Source of the DNA: Porphyra umbilicalis
Lineage: Eukaryota > Rhodophyta > Bangiophyceae > Bangiales > Bangiaceae
Assembly: GCA_002049455.2 (NCBI GenBank)
Contig: KV918855.1
Coordinates: forward strand, 182,582-246,581
Reading direction: 5' to 3'
DNA: 64,000 bases
The notes under the pieces were generated by a model. That model had not been told where the DNA came from. It saw nothing but the letters and a program-made list of their open reading frames with translations, and searched no databases. A program made the translations under genes and the position numbers. Each line of letters begins with the position of its first letter. Within the stretch, counting starts at the first letter, position 1. Positions 31,918 to 43,652 of this stretch are shown here, in pieces.

Positions 31918-32320
31918 GCTGTACGCACGCCGTGCGTGTCGCGGATCGACACCTCTTTCGGTACCAAAAGTCGGGGGACCCTCGTTGATTGTATTGCGGT
32001 GCGGTGACAGGAGGACATCCGATCGATACGCGGGCCCCGCTTCCATCGCTCGCGGATCTTCCTCATCATCCCCGCTTGACGGGAGCGCTCCTCCGTTTGA
32101 GATTCCTGGCACTAGCCGGGAGACGGACGCGCCACCGGCGAAAGACCCCGGGGCAACACCGGCCTTGGGCACCGTGGCCCCCGTTGGGGGTGAAAGGGCG
32201 GTCCCGGTTGGCGGCGGCGGTACGGTGGCGGGTGAGTCGAACTTCCCGCCCGAGGACCCTGGCCGCACGCCGACCACCGGGGCTCGTCCTCCTCCCGGCG
32301 CGGGACGGACGTCCACGCTG

Positions 32321-34522
32321 ATGGAGCCCCAGGCAGGGGGCGCGGGGGTTCACCCTTTCCCCCTGGACGGGCAGCGCCTGGAAGGGGCGCCGCCCTTTGG
32401 CCCTCCCCACGTGGACGCGATGGGCAGGTCATCGGGAACCTTAGTTGGCGGGACCCCCACGGGCCGGGGGCCGCGTCGACCAGTGGACGCGCTGTCGCCG
32501 GAGGAGGACGAGCGGCAGCGCCGGGAATTACAGCGAGCGTTCGGGGTCACCCCGGAGGAGGTGGCCCGGGCCCGATGGCAGAGGACCACCCGGGACCACT
32601 GGTCACTGGACGCGCCGTCCGGGACCGGCGGGTCGGGGCCCAGCCTGCAGGGGGTTGGCGGAGCCGCGGATCTAGGACTACCTCGGGCGGCGGCCGACCC
32701 CGGGCACCTGCGCCACTTGGCTCAGGTGTTTCGTGACGCCGCGGAGGAGGCGTCGACCGCGGCATCGGACGAAACCCCGGTCCCGGGGCGCGGCGCGGCC
32801 GTTGCCCTGGCCCTCGCGGCGGCCCAGGGCACTTCCCCTGGGACCGCGAGCGCGGGCGGACCGGCACCCCCGGAACCCGGGTGGTCCTCTGCCACCGGCA
32901 GTGACCCTGGGGCAACACGCCGCCGACGGCGGGAACGGACGGCCGACAAGCGGCCACACCGGGCCCTGGTATAAGAGGCGCTGCGCGCCTTTCGGCGGGA
33001 GCAGCGGGAGGACACGGTGGTCGACCTCCGCTTCAAGGGGCTCCTTTCGCCGGAACGGTACCGGCTCGCACAACGAGGAGGCTGCCTACACCTCCCGCGA
33101 GGCAATTCCATCTGCGGCATCCGCGCGGACGTCAAGGCCTTGATGCACATCTCGCGACAGTTTGCTGGTGACACCCCGTTGGGTTTGGTGGCGTTCCTTG
33201 CAAACTTCCAGACGGCATGCGACGGCAGCGGGCTGAACGAGGATACGGCAGTGACACTGCTGCAGTACTTCGTCACGAGCGAGGTGCTCGTGGTGCTCCA
33301 GCGCGCCAAGGACACCCACGTCTCGCGGCAGCTCACGTACAAGCGCGCGCTCCACGCCCTGCTCAACGAGTACCTCGACGGGGACGACCTGGTGGACCAC
33401 CTCCAGTCCCTCATGCAAGCATTCCAAGAGAATTGGGAAGACGAGCACGAGTTTGCGAACCGCATCCTCGATGCTAACCGTGCCTTGGGCTCGGTCCTAC
33501 AAGAGGCCGAGCTGAAGAGTATCCTACTCAAGGGCGTCGGACGGGAAGTCCGGGCCCTGGGGCGGAACTTCAACACCCAGGGCCGGACCTTCCCTAAGCT
33601 GCGCAAGTTCCTTTCCAAGACAGGAGCAGCCACTCGGGAGGCCCGGGGGGTCAAGCTCCAGCCCAAGACCAAGGGGAGCACCGTCCGGTCGGTCGGCGGC
33701 GAAGAACAGGAGCCCCGTCGGACCCCACCGGCGGCGTCCGTCGCCCTACCGGTGGAAGCCACCTCGGCCGCAGCTGCTCTGTCCGTCACGAACTACGGTA
33801 CCGAGGCGGAACGGGCCGAGTGGGCCGCGGTGTTGGCCGCGTCGGGGGCGCCCGTGGAGTACGGGTCCCCGGGCGACGTCCCGGTATTAACGGTGGACAG
33901 TCTGCCGCACGCGTCGGGCTGGAAACAGCGGCCCGCGTGGGGCGAGCGCCCGGAGTTGTACCCCGTTCACACGGGGGCGGGGCGCGGGCGCGGTAGCCTG
34001 GCGCCGGGCACCCCGGTGCCTCCACGGGCGGGAACCGTCTTCTTGCACTTGGACCGCCCCCCGCGGTTTTTCCGTGGCGGGGCGCCTCCACCGCGTGGCG
34101 GCGGATGGGGCGAAGCACCCGAGGCGGGGCCCCCGCCCCGTCGGCGGGGGGCCTGCTCGTTCTGTGGCCACTTGGGGCACTGGGTGTGGGAGTGCCCCGC
34201 CCAGTCTCCCCAGGTGCGGGCCCACGGGCGCGCGCTAGGCGAAGCAGTCGCGGCACACCGCAACGGGCGGGGACCAGCGCCGCCGGCACCCCTGCCCCTG
34301 GGTGCGGGACAGCCGGTTCCACCAGTACAGCCAGCCGGCGCCACAAATGGGACCGTCCCGCCGGGCACGGCCCCTTTCGTCCACGCCGTGGAGACAGATG
34401 ACCGGGCTTACCCGGACGCAGCGGGCGACGAGGGGGAGAGCTCCTCCGAGAAGTGGGCCGAGGGCGCCGACGGCGCGGGTCATGGGGACGGCCGCACCTG
34501 CCACGCCCAGGGAAACGAGTAA
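32321..34522 (+). pseudogene. gag: gypsy gag with CCHC zinc knuckle, one nonsense codon
   Basis: The frame is open from about 31985 with no ATG before 32321, and is interrupted once by TAA at 32972. The N-terminal third is Pro/Gly-rich. The capsid part follows (DLRFKGLLSPERYRL, FLANFQTACDGSGLNED, HALLNEYLDG, ANRILDANRALGSVLQE). A nucleocapsid CCHC knuckle, CSFCGHLGHWVWEC, lies near 34150-34195. The product would package element RNA into particles. The stop at 34520-34522 overlaps an open region of the pol frame (34302-34766) in the +1 frame relative to gag, as expected if pol were made by +1 frameshifting. No slippery site was identified. Confidence 0.8.
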
Positions 34523-34766
34523 AGGGCAGCCCCCTCAGTGGGCTACCCACGGACGTCGTCCGTCTCAAGGCACACCGGCACTGCTACATCACGGCGACCC
34601 GCCTGCGCCAGGTCCGCAGGCGGCGGGCCTCAGCGGGATTCCCGGCAGCGCCCGAATTTTGCCCCCGCATCCTCGCGCGGCCCGGGGGGGTCAGCCACGC
34701 GACGGCGGACATGCACGCCGCCCCGTCCCAGCGACGCCGGTGGCAACCGAGGCCGTCCCTCCGTGA

Positions 34767-37700
34767 CCGCCGGTCGCCGCGTGGGTCCTGGCCCTTGGCC
34801 ACTCCGACCCCCGGCCGTGGGGTGGCGGGGATGGCATCCCGGCGGACTTACCCGCCAACGGGGCGCGCACCTGCCAGGGGCTCCCGCGGCGCCTCGGGGG
34901 ACGCGCTCGGCGCGAGCGTACCAGCTTTCTCCGCCACGCCACCGCCGTCGCGGACACCACGCAAGCGCAGGGCACCCCGTCCGGGGGCGGGGAAGTGCTG
35001 CTTTTCAGCCTGCACAACTACCGCATCGTGGCCTCGCTGGGGCTGGACAAGCTGTCCCTCCTTGCGTTCGGCGTCGTCGTCGACACAGGGGCGGGCCCCA
35101 ACTTGGTCCGCCGGAACGCCCTCGCACCTGACTGGCTCCGCCAGGTGATCTCCTCCAAGGAGGAGGAACAGGTATGTCTACGAGACGCCAACAACGTGCG
35201 GTTACGCACCAGCGGTACCGGCACGATGTGGCTCCAGACGGGCGCACGGATCGTCGCGGTTCCCTTCCTCGTCGTTGACAACCTGTCGGCCCCAGTCATC
35301 TTGGGCTGCACGTTCATCAACGACAACGCCCACGCCATCGTGCCTCAGGATAGGTCCATCCATTGGACAGACGGGTTCGTCACGGCGATCCTACGGGGGC
35401 CGTCGGACGATGGTGACCGCTCGATCGGCGTCTCCTGCGTTCTCCGCGCGACGCACAAGACGCGGCTGCCGCAGTCGGCGGCCACGGTCGTCTAGGTGCG
35501 GACTATGTTGGGGGCCCTGGGCCAGGTGTTCGGCGCCTCGCGCCTCTTCACAACGCATGGTGTCACCATCGCCAACGGCGTGCACGACATTGTGCCGGGG
35601 CTATCTTTCCCGGTCATCGTGACCAACTTTGGCGCGCGCGAGGTCATCCTCCGGCAGAGGGCCAACGTCGGCTACGTCGAGCTGCTGACGACGGGAGTCG
35701 TACAGGTGCCCCCAGGGTCACCCCCCGGTAAACCGCCCGCCCCTGCCTTCACGTCGGCCACGGCCGCCGAGGGCGTCGTGGCGGCGGTGTCAAGCACCCG
35801 GGACGACCCCGCGTCGGGGCGGAGCCCGGACCCGGCGACAGCCGCGGGCAGTGGGCCCGCGATTCTCGCGCGAACCCGGTACCCGGACGAAGGGGGCGCC
35901 GTGTCGGCCGCAGCGCCGCCCGCGTCCCCCCCGCAAGTGGAGGACGTGGACCTACTGGACGTCGACCCGGCGCTGCACACCCGGATCCGCCGCATGCTAG
36001 ACCAGCACAAGGCAATGTGGACGGGCCAGGCGCTCGGCCTCATCAAGGCCACCGGGCACCGCATCGACCTCAACGCCGGCGCCCGGCCCGTCCGCTTCGC
36101 GCCGAGCCGCGCGGGGCGCAAGGCGCGGGAGGCCAAGACTGCCGGGGTCAAGCGGCAGCTGGAGGCGGACGTCATCGAACCAACGTCGTCGGAATGGGGC
36201 TTCCCGGTCGTGCTCGTCCCCAAAAAGGATGGCGCCCTCCGCTTCTGCGTCGATTATCGACTGGGGAACGTCGTCACCAAAAAGGACTCGTACCCACTGC
36301 CCCGGACGGACGAGTGCATCGACAGCCTCGGCGAGGCGACCATCTTCTCGACGTTGGATTGCAACGCCGGCTACTGGCAGATTGCCATCGCGCCCGAAGA
36401 TCGGGAGAAGACGGCTTTCGTGTGCCACGAGGGCGCGTACCAGTACAAACGGATGCCGTTCGGCTTTACAAACGCCCCGGCGACGTTCCAGCGGGCGCCG
36501 GACATCATTCTCTCCGGGGTGAAGAGGCAAAGCTGCCTCATCTACCTCGACGATGTTATCGTGTACTCCAAGACGGAGGAGGAACATGTCGGCCACGTCG
36601 ACCGCGTTCTGTGCCTGCTTCGCGACGTGGGAGTGACACTCAGCCTGCCCAAGTGCAGGTTCTTTCGTAAGACCGTGAAGTACCTCGGGCACGAAATCAA
36701 GCCGGGCCGGCTCGGCGTGATGGACGCGCACACGCACGCCCTGCGCGAGGCGCACTTCCCCACGACACGCACACAAGTACGGAGCTTCGTGGGGATCCGC
36801 CGGTTCGTGCCGAACCTCGCACGGATGGCGGCGCCATTGACGGACCTTATGGGGTCCACGGCCCCTGTCCTAGTGCCTCTCACCACGCCGTTGCAGCAGC
36901 AGGCTTTCGACCCGCTCAAGGAGGCCCTCACGACCCCACAGATCCTCGCACTCCCGCGGCGCGGGCGGAAGTACGTCCTCGACGTGGACGCCTGCGGGAC
37001 GCAAGTGGGCGCCGCCCTGCTGCAAGAGCAAGCCAACGAGAAGCTCCAGCCGGTCGCGTATATCAACCGGCGGCTGGCAGCGAGCGAGCTCTTCTACGAA
37101 GTCACGGAGAAGGAGTGTTTGGCGGTCGTCTGGGCGTCGCTCAAGCTCCGCTCCTACCTTGAGGGTGATGTTTTCCTCGTGCGCACAGTCCGAGACTGCC
37201 TGCGGTGGATCCTCAACATCGAGGACTCGGGGAATCTCCGCCTGGGTCGTTGGCGCCTACGCCTAAGCGATTTTGAGTTCGACGTCGCCTACAAGCCAGG
37301 GATGACGCACTTCATGGCCGACAGCATCTCCCGCCTGGAGTCCGGGGCCAGCGACGAGACCGTCTTCGACGACGCGGTCCCCGTCTTTTCCGTGCGGGCC
37401 AACGCGGTCCGAGAGCTCGATGCCGCCAAATACGCCGGCGGCCCCACGGTCTATGGCATTGACCGCGACGCGGTGCTCTCGGCCCAAACCGACGAAGGAT
37501 ACTGCAAGGAGATCGTGAAGGCCCTGAACGCTGGGCGGCGCATCCCGTTCTGCGAGGACCCCGATGGGGTTCTCCGGCGACGCGCGGCGCCCGACGACGC
37601 CCACCAGGTGGTTGTCCCGGCCTCCTTGCAGGAGAAGGTCCTCCACCTGGAGCAGGACGCGGCCCTCGCTGGGAACCCCGGGGAGTCCCGCATGCATGTG

Positions 37701-38099
37701 GCGATGCGGCGGTACTACTACTGGGGAAGCATGGCGGCCGATGTCGTCTCCTACGTTAGGAAAAGCGACAGCTGTGCCCGGCAGCGCGTGCGCCCACTGG
37801 CGCGGCGCTCGCCCCTCAATCTGTTTCCCGCCACCATGCCCTTCCATGACATTGCGGTGGACCTCTACGGGCTCCTCGAGCGGACAGCCGCCGGCCACCG
37901 GTTCATCCTGGTGATCACCGATCAGTTCACCAAGCTGGTGCGCGCCATCCCTATGGACGGTACGTCGGCGGGGGACTGCGCCTCGGTCGTCCTGGACAAC
38001 TGGGTGAGCGCTTATGGTCCGCCGGATCGGCTCCTCTCGGACGGGGTACCCCAGTTCACTAGCCACTTCTGAGGCCAGGTTTGCAACCTGCTCTCCATT
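34767..38099 (+). pseudogene. pol: gypsy pol, first part: protease, RT, RNase H, N-terminal integrase
   Basis: One frame runs through a retropepsin (FGVVVDTGAGPNLV, with ILGCTF further on), then TAG at 35493. The reverse transcriptase follows, with FSTLDCNAGYWQI and the catalytic YLDDVIVYS. RNase H comes next (YVLDVDACGTQVGAALL, TEKECLAVVWA), then the integrase N-terminus. The integrase HHCC site is damaged: the second His of the usual GH is Asn (AGNPGESRMH) and one Cys is Ser (RKSDSC). Catalytic Asp are visible in HDIAVDLYG and RLLSDGVPQFTS. A TGA at 38070 replaces an expected Trp. Upstream, TGA at 34764 breaks the link to the gag overlap. The frame ends where the Harbinger element begins, after the codons for LLSI. 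Confidence 0.85.
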
Positions 38100-38749
38100 G
38101 TCGGCCCCATCTCATATTCATTACACGTTGTGCCACGAAGCAGAAGCGTGTCTCTTTATTAAGGAAATGGGGCCACTGGGCTTTTCTGTCAACGCTATCG
38201 ACCCCATTCTGGTCTTCAATGGTCATGATGGAATCCTGGAAGTACGAATCAACTTCGAAGCGCAGAAATGGGGCGGGCGCTGGACCTGCCCCATTCGTGA
38301 AGCGAAATGGGGCTGGTCCGGTGCCGGCCCCAATGTGTTCTGCATTCTCATTGGTAGAGTCAAACTAAATGTAGATCGACATATATCGGTTTAGGGCGCA
38401 GCGTGTGTGGGAAGGATCTTGATCAGTTTTGAAAAATAATGGCGCTGATGTCCAATTTATTACGACGAGGACCGCCCTCGGCATTCGAGAGCGGACCAAC
38501 AGTTTTAGTCGATTGCAGCTGGGTGACGGAGCAGTCGGTTGGTGTCGCGTGATCGGATTCTATCGCGGGGTGCAGCGCGTGCCGCGTCGGATGGGATCGG
38601 AAATCTCCCTCAGAAAAGCGTACAGTGAGGCTCTCGCTCGCCTCGTGACCCCCGATCTGGCCTCTGGAGTGCCTCTTGGTGGCGGGACGATGGATGGTTC
38701 AGGTGGTGCCAGCACCTCCCTGTGGTCGCTTGCGTGCGGCAGGGCGGCC

Positions 38750-38995
38750 AACACTGTTGCAGAGCCTCAGAGGGTGGGGGGGAAGGGGGGCTGAGCGTGT
38801 AGGCGGCCTGGCCTCGCACGCACACAGATATTTGCAGGTGGCAGGCCGCCCGACACTGCTTCAGAGCCTCTGGAGGGGGGGGGGTGGGGTCGGACTGGAT
38901 CGAGCGTTGCTCCCGGCCCGACACGCACACAGCGATTTGCAGGCCATAGGCGGTCCGCCACCGCACACAGAACCGTTTCAGAGGAGGGGGGGGGG
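38750..38995. repeat. tandem repeat, about 96 bp, three units
   Basis: Units share CGCACACAG.(G)ATTTGCAGG, AGGC.G.CCG.C, AC.GTTTCAGAGCCTC and a G run. They lie in the left flank of the Harbinger transposase gene and have no evident coding role. Confidence 0.6.
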
Positions 38996-39689
38996 TGGGC
39001 GGCGGCCTCGGTCGTCTCCCGGCGCCCGCCTGCCGCATTTGGGGGGGCTGCTGGTCCGCCACCGCCCACTGCGCCCCCGCACAGGTGGTGCGGGGGTCGA
39101 TCCAGGACCAGGCGGTACCTGGTTGGCTCCCTTCAAGTGTTTGCGGGGCAGGTGGTGGTCCACCACTCCGCACAGTGCCTATTGAGAGGGGGGTGGACTC
39201 GGTCCGTCGCTGTGGCCTGCGCCAGGCGTCGCCCGACCGGTCACTGCCCGACCCATCGACGTCGCGCCCATCACTGTGACGCGCTCCGCCGTCACCCTCA
39301 TCGTGCCCGGCCATCACAACCATCCTTACCCCCGCTCTATTCTATCGCCCTGTTCCTCCTCCACGACGTACCCGCTGCGGCGGCACCTGCCCTGTCCTCG
39401 GTTTAAGGCGCACGATCCGCGCACGCACCCCAACTTGTGTGCTACCCCTCTATTTTTTTCATCTTCATTCACCTGTTCCGAGCTTCACTACGACCTGCGC
39501 GCATTGGTCCGTCCCCCCCCCCCTGCGCTGCCGACCCGTGATTGAGTGGCATTGGCGCCCACAACACGTTTGGCCGTGTCCGGCGCCACCGACCGCGGCG
39601 GCTGCCGCCAATCGCTACCGCGGGCGGTTCCACTCGTCCCCCACCTCCTGCGCTGACCATCCGCCCTAGGGACCCTCAGCTGTGCACTC

Positions 39690-41057
39690 ATGGACGCTGA
39701 CGAGGCGGAGCTGTCAAGCACTGCATCTTTGCTCGCAGACGACGATGGTGGCGTCGTTTGTGCCGCTGTGCGCGCCCACATGGGCGTGCTGTTCCTGCTT
39801 CGACGTCGGTCGCGCTCCGGCCGTGCCAACCGCCGTCGTCACTACCGTGGCTCCGTTGCTTGGCGTCGGCCAAACAAGCGGCGCGACTTTGCCGCTGGGC
39901 TCTTCAACATCCAACGCGAATACTTTGGGGTCAACGCAGAGGCTCCCATCTACGACGACCGTGACTTTGAGACGCGGTTTCGCGTGCCGCGCAGTGTGTT
40001 TCGACGCGTCTTCCAGACAGTGAAGGACGAGCTGTTCTTCAAGCAGCGGATCAACGCGACGGGTCGCCTGCAGGCCCACCCTCTTCAGAAGGTCGTTGCC
40101 GCCTTCCGCGTCATCGCGTACGGCGAGGCGGCCGACCGTGCGGACGAGTACGGACGCCTCTCTCGTTCTACTGTGGCGCAAGCGACAAAACTACTGCTGG
40201 AGTTCATTGTGCGGCAGTGGGGACCAACCTACCTGCGCCGTCCTGACGATCTGGAGCTGAATAAGATGATGACGTGCAATGCGGAGCGTGGCTTCCCTGG
40301 ATGCATGGGTTCGCTGGACTGCACGCACTGGGAGTGGCATCAGTGCCCGACGGGAATGGCGGGCGCTTATCAGAGCAGGAAGGGCTCGCGCGCGTTGTTG
40401 TCGAGGCCGTCTGCGATGAGGACCCGTGGATTTGGCACCTGTTCGTCGGTGCCCCCGGGAGCTTGAACGACATCAACGTTATGAGCCAATCGCCCCTCTA
40501 CCTCGATGTCACCGCCGGCCGGTGGCCGCCACGGGATGTGCCCTTTTACATCAACGGGACAACTCACACGCTACCATACTACTTTGTCGATGGTATCTAC
40601 CCTCGTTATGCCTTCCTATTGTCGCCCCACCACATGCCATTGACTGACGAGGCAAAGACCTTTAACCGTCTGCAGGAGGCGATTAGCAAGGATGTTGAGC
40701 TGCTATTTGGCGTCCTGACTAAGCGGTTTGACATTGCCTTGCACCTAGGGCGGTGCCGTTCCGTGAAGCACCTGATTATGCCCTACAAGGCGGTGTGCAT
40801 CCTACACAACATGTGTGTAGAGGCCCGTCGTTGCACGTTTCTGAGCCGCCGCAGACATGCACGAGGGAGTAACGGGGGTGGGAGTGCGGGTGGTGAGGGT
40901 GAGGGTCCTGCAGGTGAGGCTGTCGCTGCAGCGGGGGGTCATGGAGCCCAAGATGGTGGGTCAGGCGATGGCGGCGCTGCTGCCGCCGGGGGAGCTGCAC
41001 CTGGCGGCGGCATCGGCAACGGCGGCGGCCTTATTGCCGTCCCCGTGTGTTGTGTAG
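39690..41057 (+). pseudogene. PIF/Harbinger DDE transposase with one frameshift
   Basis: The ATG at 39690 opens a frame with the family layout: an N-terminal region, a helix-turn-helix (FRVPRSVFRRVFQ through LSRSTVAQATKLL), then the DDE_4 core. The first Asp is in CMGSLDCTHWEWHQ. The frame then shifts by -1 at about 40380-40395 and continues with WIWHLFVGAPGSLNDINVM (second Asp), PYYFVDGIYPRY, and VELLFGVLTKRFDIAL (catalytic Glu). It ends with CILHNMCVEARR and a Gly-rich tail. The shift equals loss of one base, though a short intron is not excluded. In frame, the tail stays open to 41605 through a GC-rich array, so the natural end is uncertain. The enzyme would cut and paste the element together with its Myb-like partner. 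Confidence 0.85.
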
Positions 41058-41329
41058 AGACGCAAGGTTACACAAGGTTTTTTTTTTCCCCGCTGGGCAG
41101 TTTTTTTTTTTCCATAACATCGTTGTCCATAGTGTGTACCACCAGGTCCGCTCTAGTTGAGATCCCCACCACCTCAGCTGCCGCTTTTGCGGGGTTCCCT
41201 GCTTCTCCGCCGTCCCTTCCTCCAGCCCTCCCGCCCCTGCGCCCCCACATCCTTCCAATGGCACCGCTCGCGGCCTCCACCTCCCCATCGATCCGCCCGT
41301 GCCCACCCCCTCGCAGGGCGGCGCCCGCC

Positions 41330-42410
41330 GCGAATGCGGCGGCTGCGGCGGCTGCGGCGGAGGTGGCGGCGGCGGTCGGCGGGGGCGGCGGTCGGCGGGG
41401 ACGGCGGTCGGCGGCGGGGGGCGCGGCCGGCGGCGGAGTCGGCGGCCAACGGCGGGGGGGGCGGCCGGCGGCGGAGTCGGCGACCGGCGGCGGGGGCGGC
41501 GGCAGGTGGCGGGGGCGGCGGTTGGCGGGGGCGGTGGCCGGCGGTGGAGGCGGCGGCGTTCGGCGGGGGCGGCGGTCGGCGGCGGGGGGGGGCGTCTGGC
41601 GGTAAAGTCGGTGGCCGGCGGCGGGGGGGGCGGCCGGCGGCGGAGGCGGCGGCGGTTGGCGGGGGCGGCGGCCGGCGGCGGAGTCGACTGCTGACGGCGG
41701 GGAGGGCGGCCGGCGGCGGAGCCGGCGACCGGCGGCGAAGGCGGCGGCAGGCGGCGGAGGCGGCGCTTGGCCGGGGGGGCGGCGGTCGGCGGGAGCGGCG
41801 GTCGGCGGAGGCGGCGGTCGGCGGCGGGGGGGGCGGCCGGCGTCTGTGACGGCGGTCGGCGGGGAGAGTGGCGGCGGGCGGCGGAGGCCGCGGCGGGCGG
41901 CGGGGGCGGCGGTCGGCGGCGGGGGGGGCGGCCGGCGGCGGAGTCGGCGGCCGGCGCCTGTGGCGGCGGTCGGCGGTGGGGGCGGCGGCCAGCGGTGGGG
42001 GGGGCGGCCGGCGGCGGAGTTTGCGTCCGGCGGCGGAGTCGGCGATTGGCGGCGGGGGCGGCGGTCGGCGGTGGGGGGGGCGGCCGGCGGCTGTGACGCC
42101 GGTCGGCGGTGGGGGCGATGGCCGGCGGCGGGGGGGGCGGCCGGCGGCGGAGTCGGAGACCGGCGGCGGAGTCGGCGATCGGCGGCGGGGCCGGCGGCCG
42201 GCGGTGGGGGGGGCGGCCGGCGGCTGTGGCGCCGGTCGGCGGTGAAAGCGACGGCCGGAGGCGGGGGGGGCGGCCGGCGGCGGAGTCGGCGACCGGCGGC
42301 AGAGTCGGCGATCGGCGGCGGGGGCGGCGGTCGGCGGGGGCGGCGGTCGGTGGCGGGGGAGGCGGCTGGCGGCGGGGGGGGCGGCCGGCGGCGGGGGCCG
42401 GGGAAGGGCA
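41330..42410. repeat. 1.1-kb GGCGGC-type array between the two Harbinger genes
   Basis: The plus strand is almost wholly G and C, built on variants of GGCCGGCGGCGGAGTCGGCG and GGCGGTCGGCGG. Pyrimidine/purine asymmetry keeps frames open on both strands, giving long Pro/Arg/Ala frames on the minus strand and Gly/Arg frames on the plus strand. I regard these as artefacts. Poly(T) and poly(A) runs flank it (41077-41113 and 42420-42430). Confidence 0.75.
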
Positions 42411-42518
42411 CGTGTAAAGGAAAAAAAAAACCTGGCCAACGGGGAAAATACAACCTTTGTCATACTCGACATGCAAACACATCATGTCCAACACACAGGC
42501 AACAAACTACAGGTATCT

Positions 42519-43652
42519 CTACTCGGAGTCATCCTCGTCATCTTTCGAGTCGCTCTCTTCGTCCAGGAGGCGAGTCGTGGCCGTGGTGCACACAAGGTGA
42601 GCAACGGCTGCCTGCCGCTTGGTCTCCATCGAGCGGCGGCCGGCGGCAGTCTTTTGTTGCTGGCGCACGCGCGCCACCGCGGACCTGGCCGCCGACGCCG
42701 CCGCCAGAGCAGATGCAGATGTCCCATCCGCACCCGATGGCGCCGCCAGCGCTCCTTGCGCCGGCGGCGCCGGCGCTCCGGCGGCAGGGCCAGCAGCAGT
42801 CCGCGGCGTCGCCGTCGTGCCGCCAACACCCAGAGCAGCAACGCCGTTCCGCACACCACCGATAGAGTCGTCAGTCCCCTCACTCCCCCCCAAATCAATC
42901 GTAGAAGTGCTCGCAAAACCTGCACGCTCAAGTATCTTCTGCGTGATGGCCAAGCGGTACCGAGTTGCTGCAGGAATGTGCCGCATCAGTGGAGAGTCAA
43001 AAAAGCAAAGGGCAGTGCGCTCATTTTGCGCTTCTGTCAGCTTGCGGAGGGCCTCAGTACTGTCCTTGACTTGAGCGTCCATCTGGATGTCGTCTTGCCG
43101 CTGCGTCTTGGCATCTTTCATGCCAATAGGGCGACCCTGAAAGCCGCCTTTGCGTCGGCTGCGGCTGCTGCCGCTGGCACTCGCGTCGTCGTCCGACGAC
43201 GAGTCGCCAAGAATGTCGATTTGAGAGGCGTCGCCGCCGTTGGCGGCGCCGCTGAAGTTGTCACTCTGCCGCAATACGCGCCAACACGCCATCCACTTGC
43301 AGTGTGCGACCTTGGCCTTGAGTTCGCGAGTTTTGTCGTTGCGCTTGTCTTGGGCCCGGTCGGCACGGATGGCGTCGTACATGTCCAGCGAGCAGTAGCG
43401 TGCCACAGCGCCGCTAATGATATCCTCCTCAGACAGGTTGCCAGTGGTCGGCATGGCCTTAACAGCGAGGTACTGCGACGTTAAGGTGCTCACCCCCGTT
43501 CGGATGCGCTTGAACTGCTTCTCCAGCAACCTTGGTAGGCGGTCCACTCTCATCGGCCCCTTCTTGAGAACTATCTCAGCCCACAGCTCGTGAACAGTCC
43601 CCCACAGGTTCTCATTGGTGCGGGCAGTCGCCCTCACCGGGTCACTCGTCAC
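42519..43652 (-). CDS. Harbinger accessory protein with Myb/SANT-like (trihelix) DNA-binding domain
   Basis: The minus-strand frame is uninterrupted for about 377 codons. It opens with the typical NENLWGTVHELWAEI. ISTLTSQY-like helix residues, NLSEEDIISGAVARY and CKWMACWRVLRQSDNF follow, the three-helix pattern of PIF/Harbinger ORF1 proteins. A conserved GFQGRPIGMKDAK motif and a coiled, charged region (DSTEALRKLTEAQNE) come next. In this superfamily the protein imports the transposase into the nucleus and binds the transposon ends. There is no ATG at the very start (the frame follows a TAA), so either an upstream exon or a start at an internal Met is needed. It is convergent with the transposase gene and seems intact while the transposase is frameshifted. 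Confidence 0.75.
   Translation of the reverse strand: MTSDPVRATARTNENLWGTVHELWAEIVLKKGPMRVDRLPRLLEKQFKRIRTGVSTLTSQYLAVKAMPTTGNLSEEDIISGAVARYCSLDMYDAIRADRAQDKRNDKTRELKAKVAHCKWMACWRVLRQSDNFSGAANGGDASQIDILGDSSSDDDASASGSSRSRRKGGFQGRPIGMKDAKTQRQDDIQMDAQVKDSTEALRKLTEAQNERTALCFFDSPLMRHIPAATRYRLAITQKILERAGFASTSTIDLGGSEGTDDSIGGVRNGVAALGVGGTTATPRTAAGPAAGAPAPPAQGALAAPSGADGTSASALAAASAARSAVARVRQQQKTAAGRRSMETKRQAAVAHLVCTTATTRLLDEESDSKDDEDDSE

Noticed and set aside
41031-42494. Pro/Arg-rich open frames of over 400 codons on the minus strand
   Set aside because: They cross a GC triplet-like array in which several frames on both strands are open at once. There is no domain and no codon-level signal.
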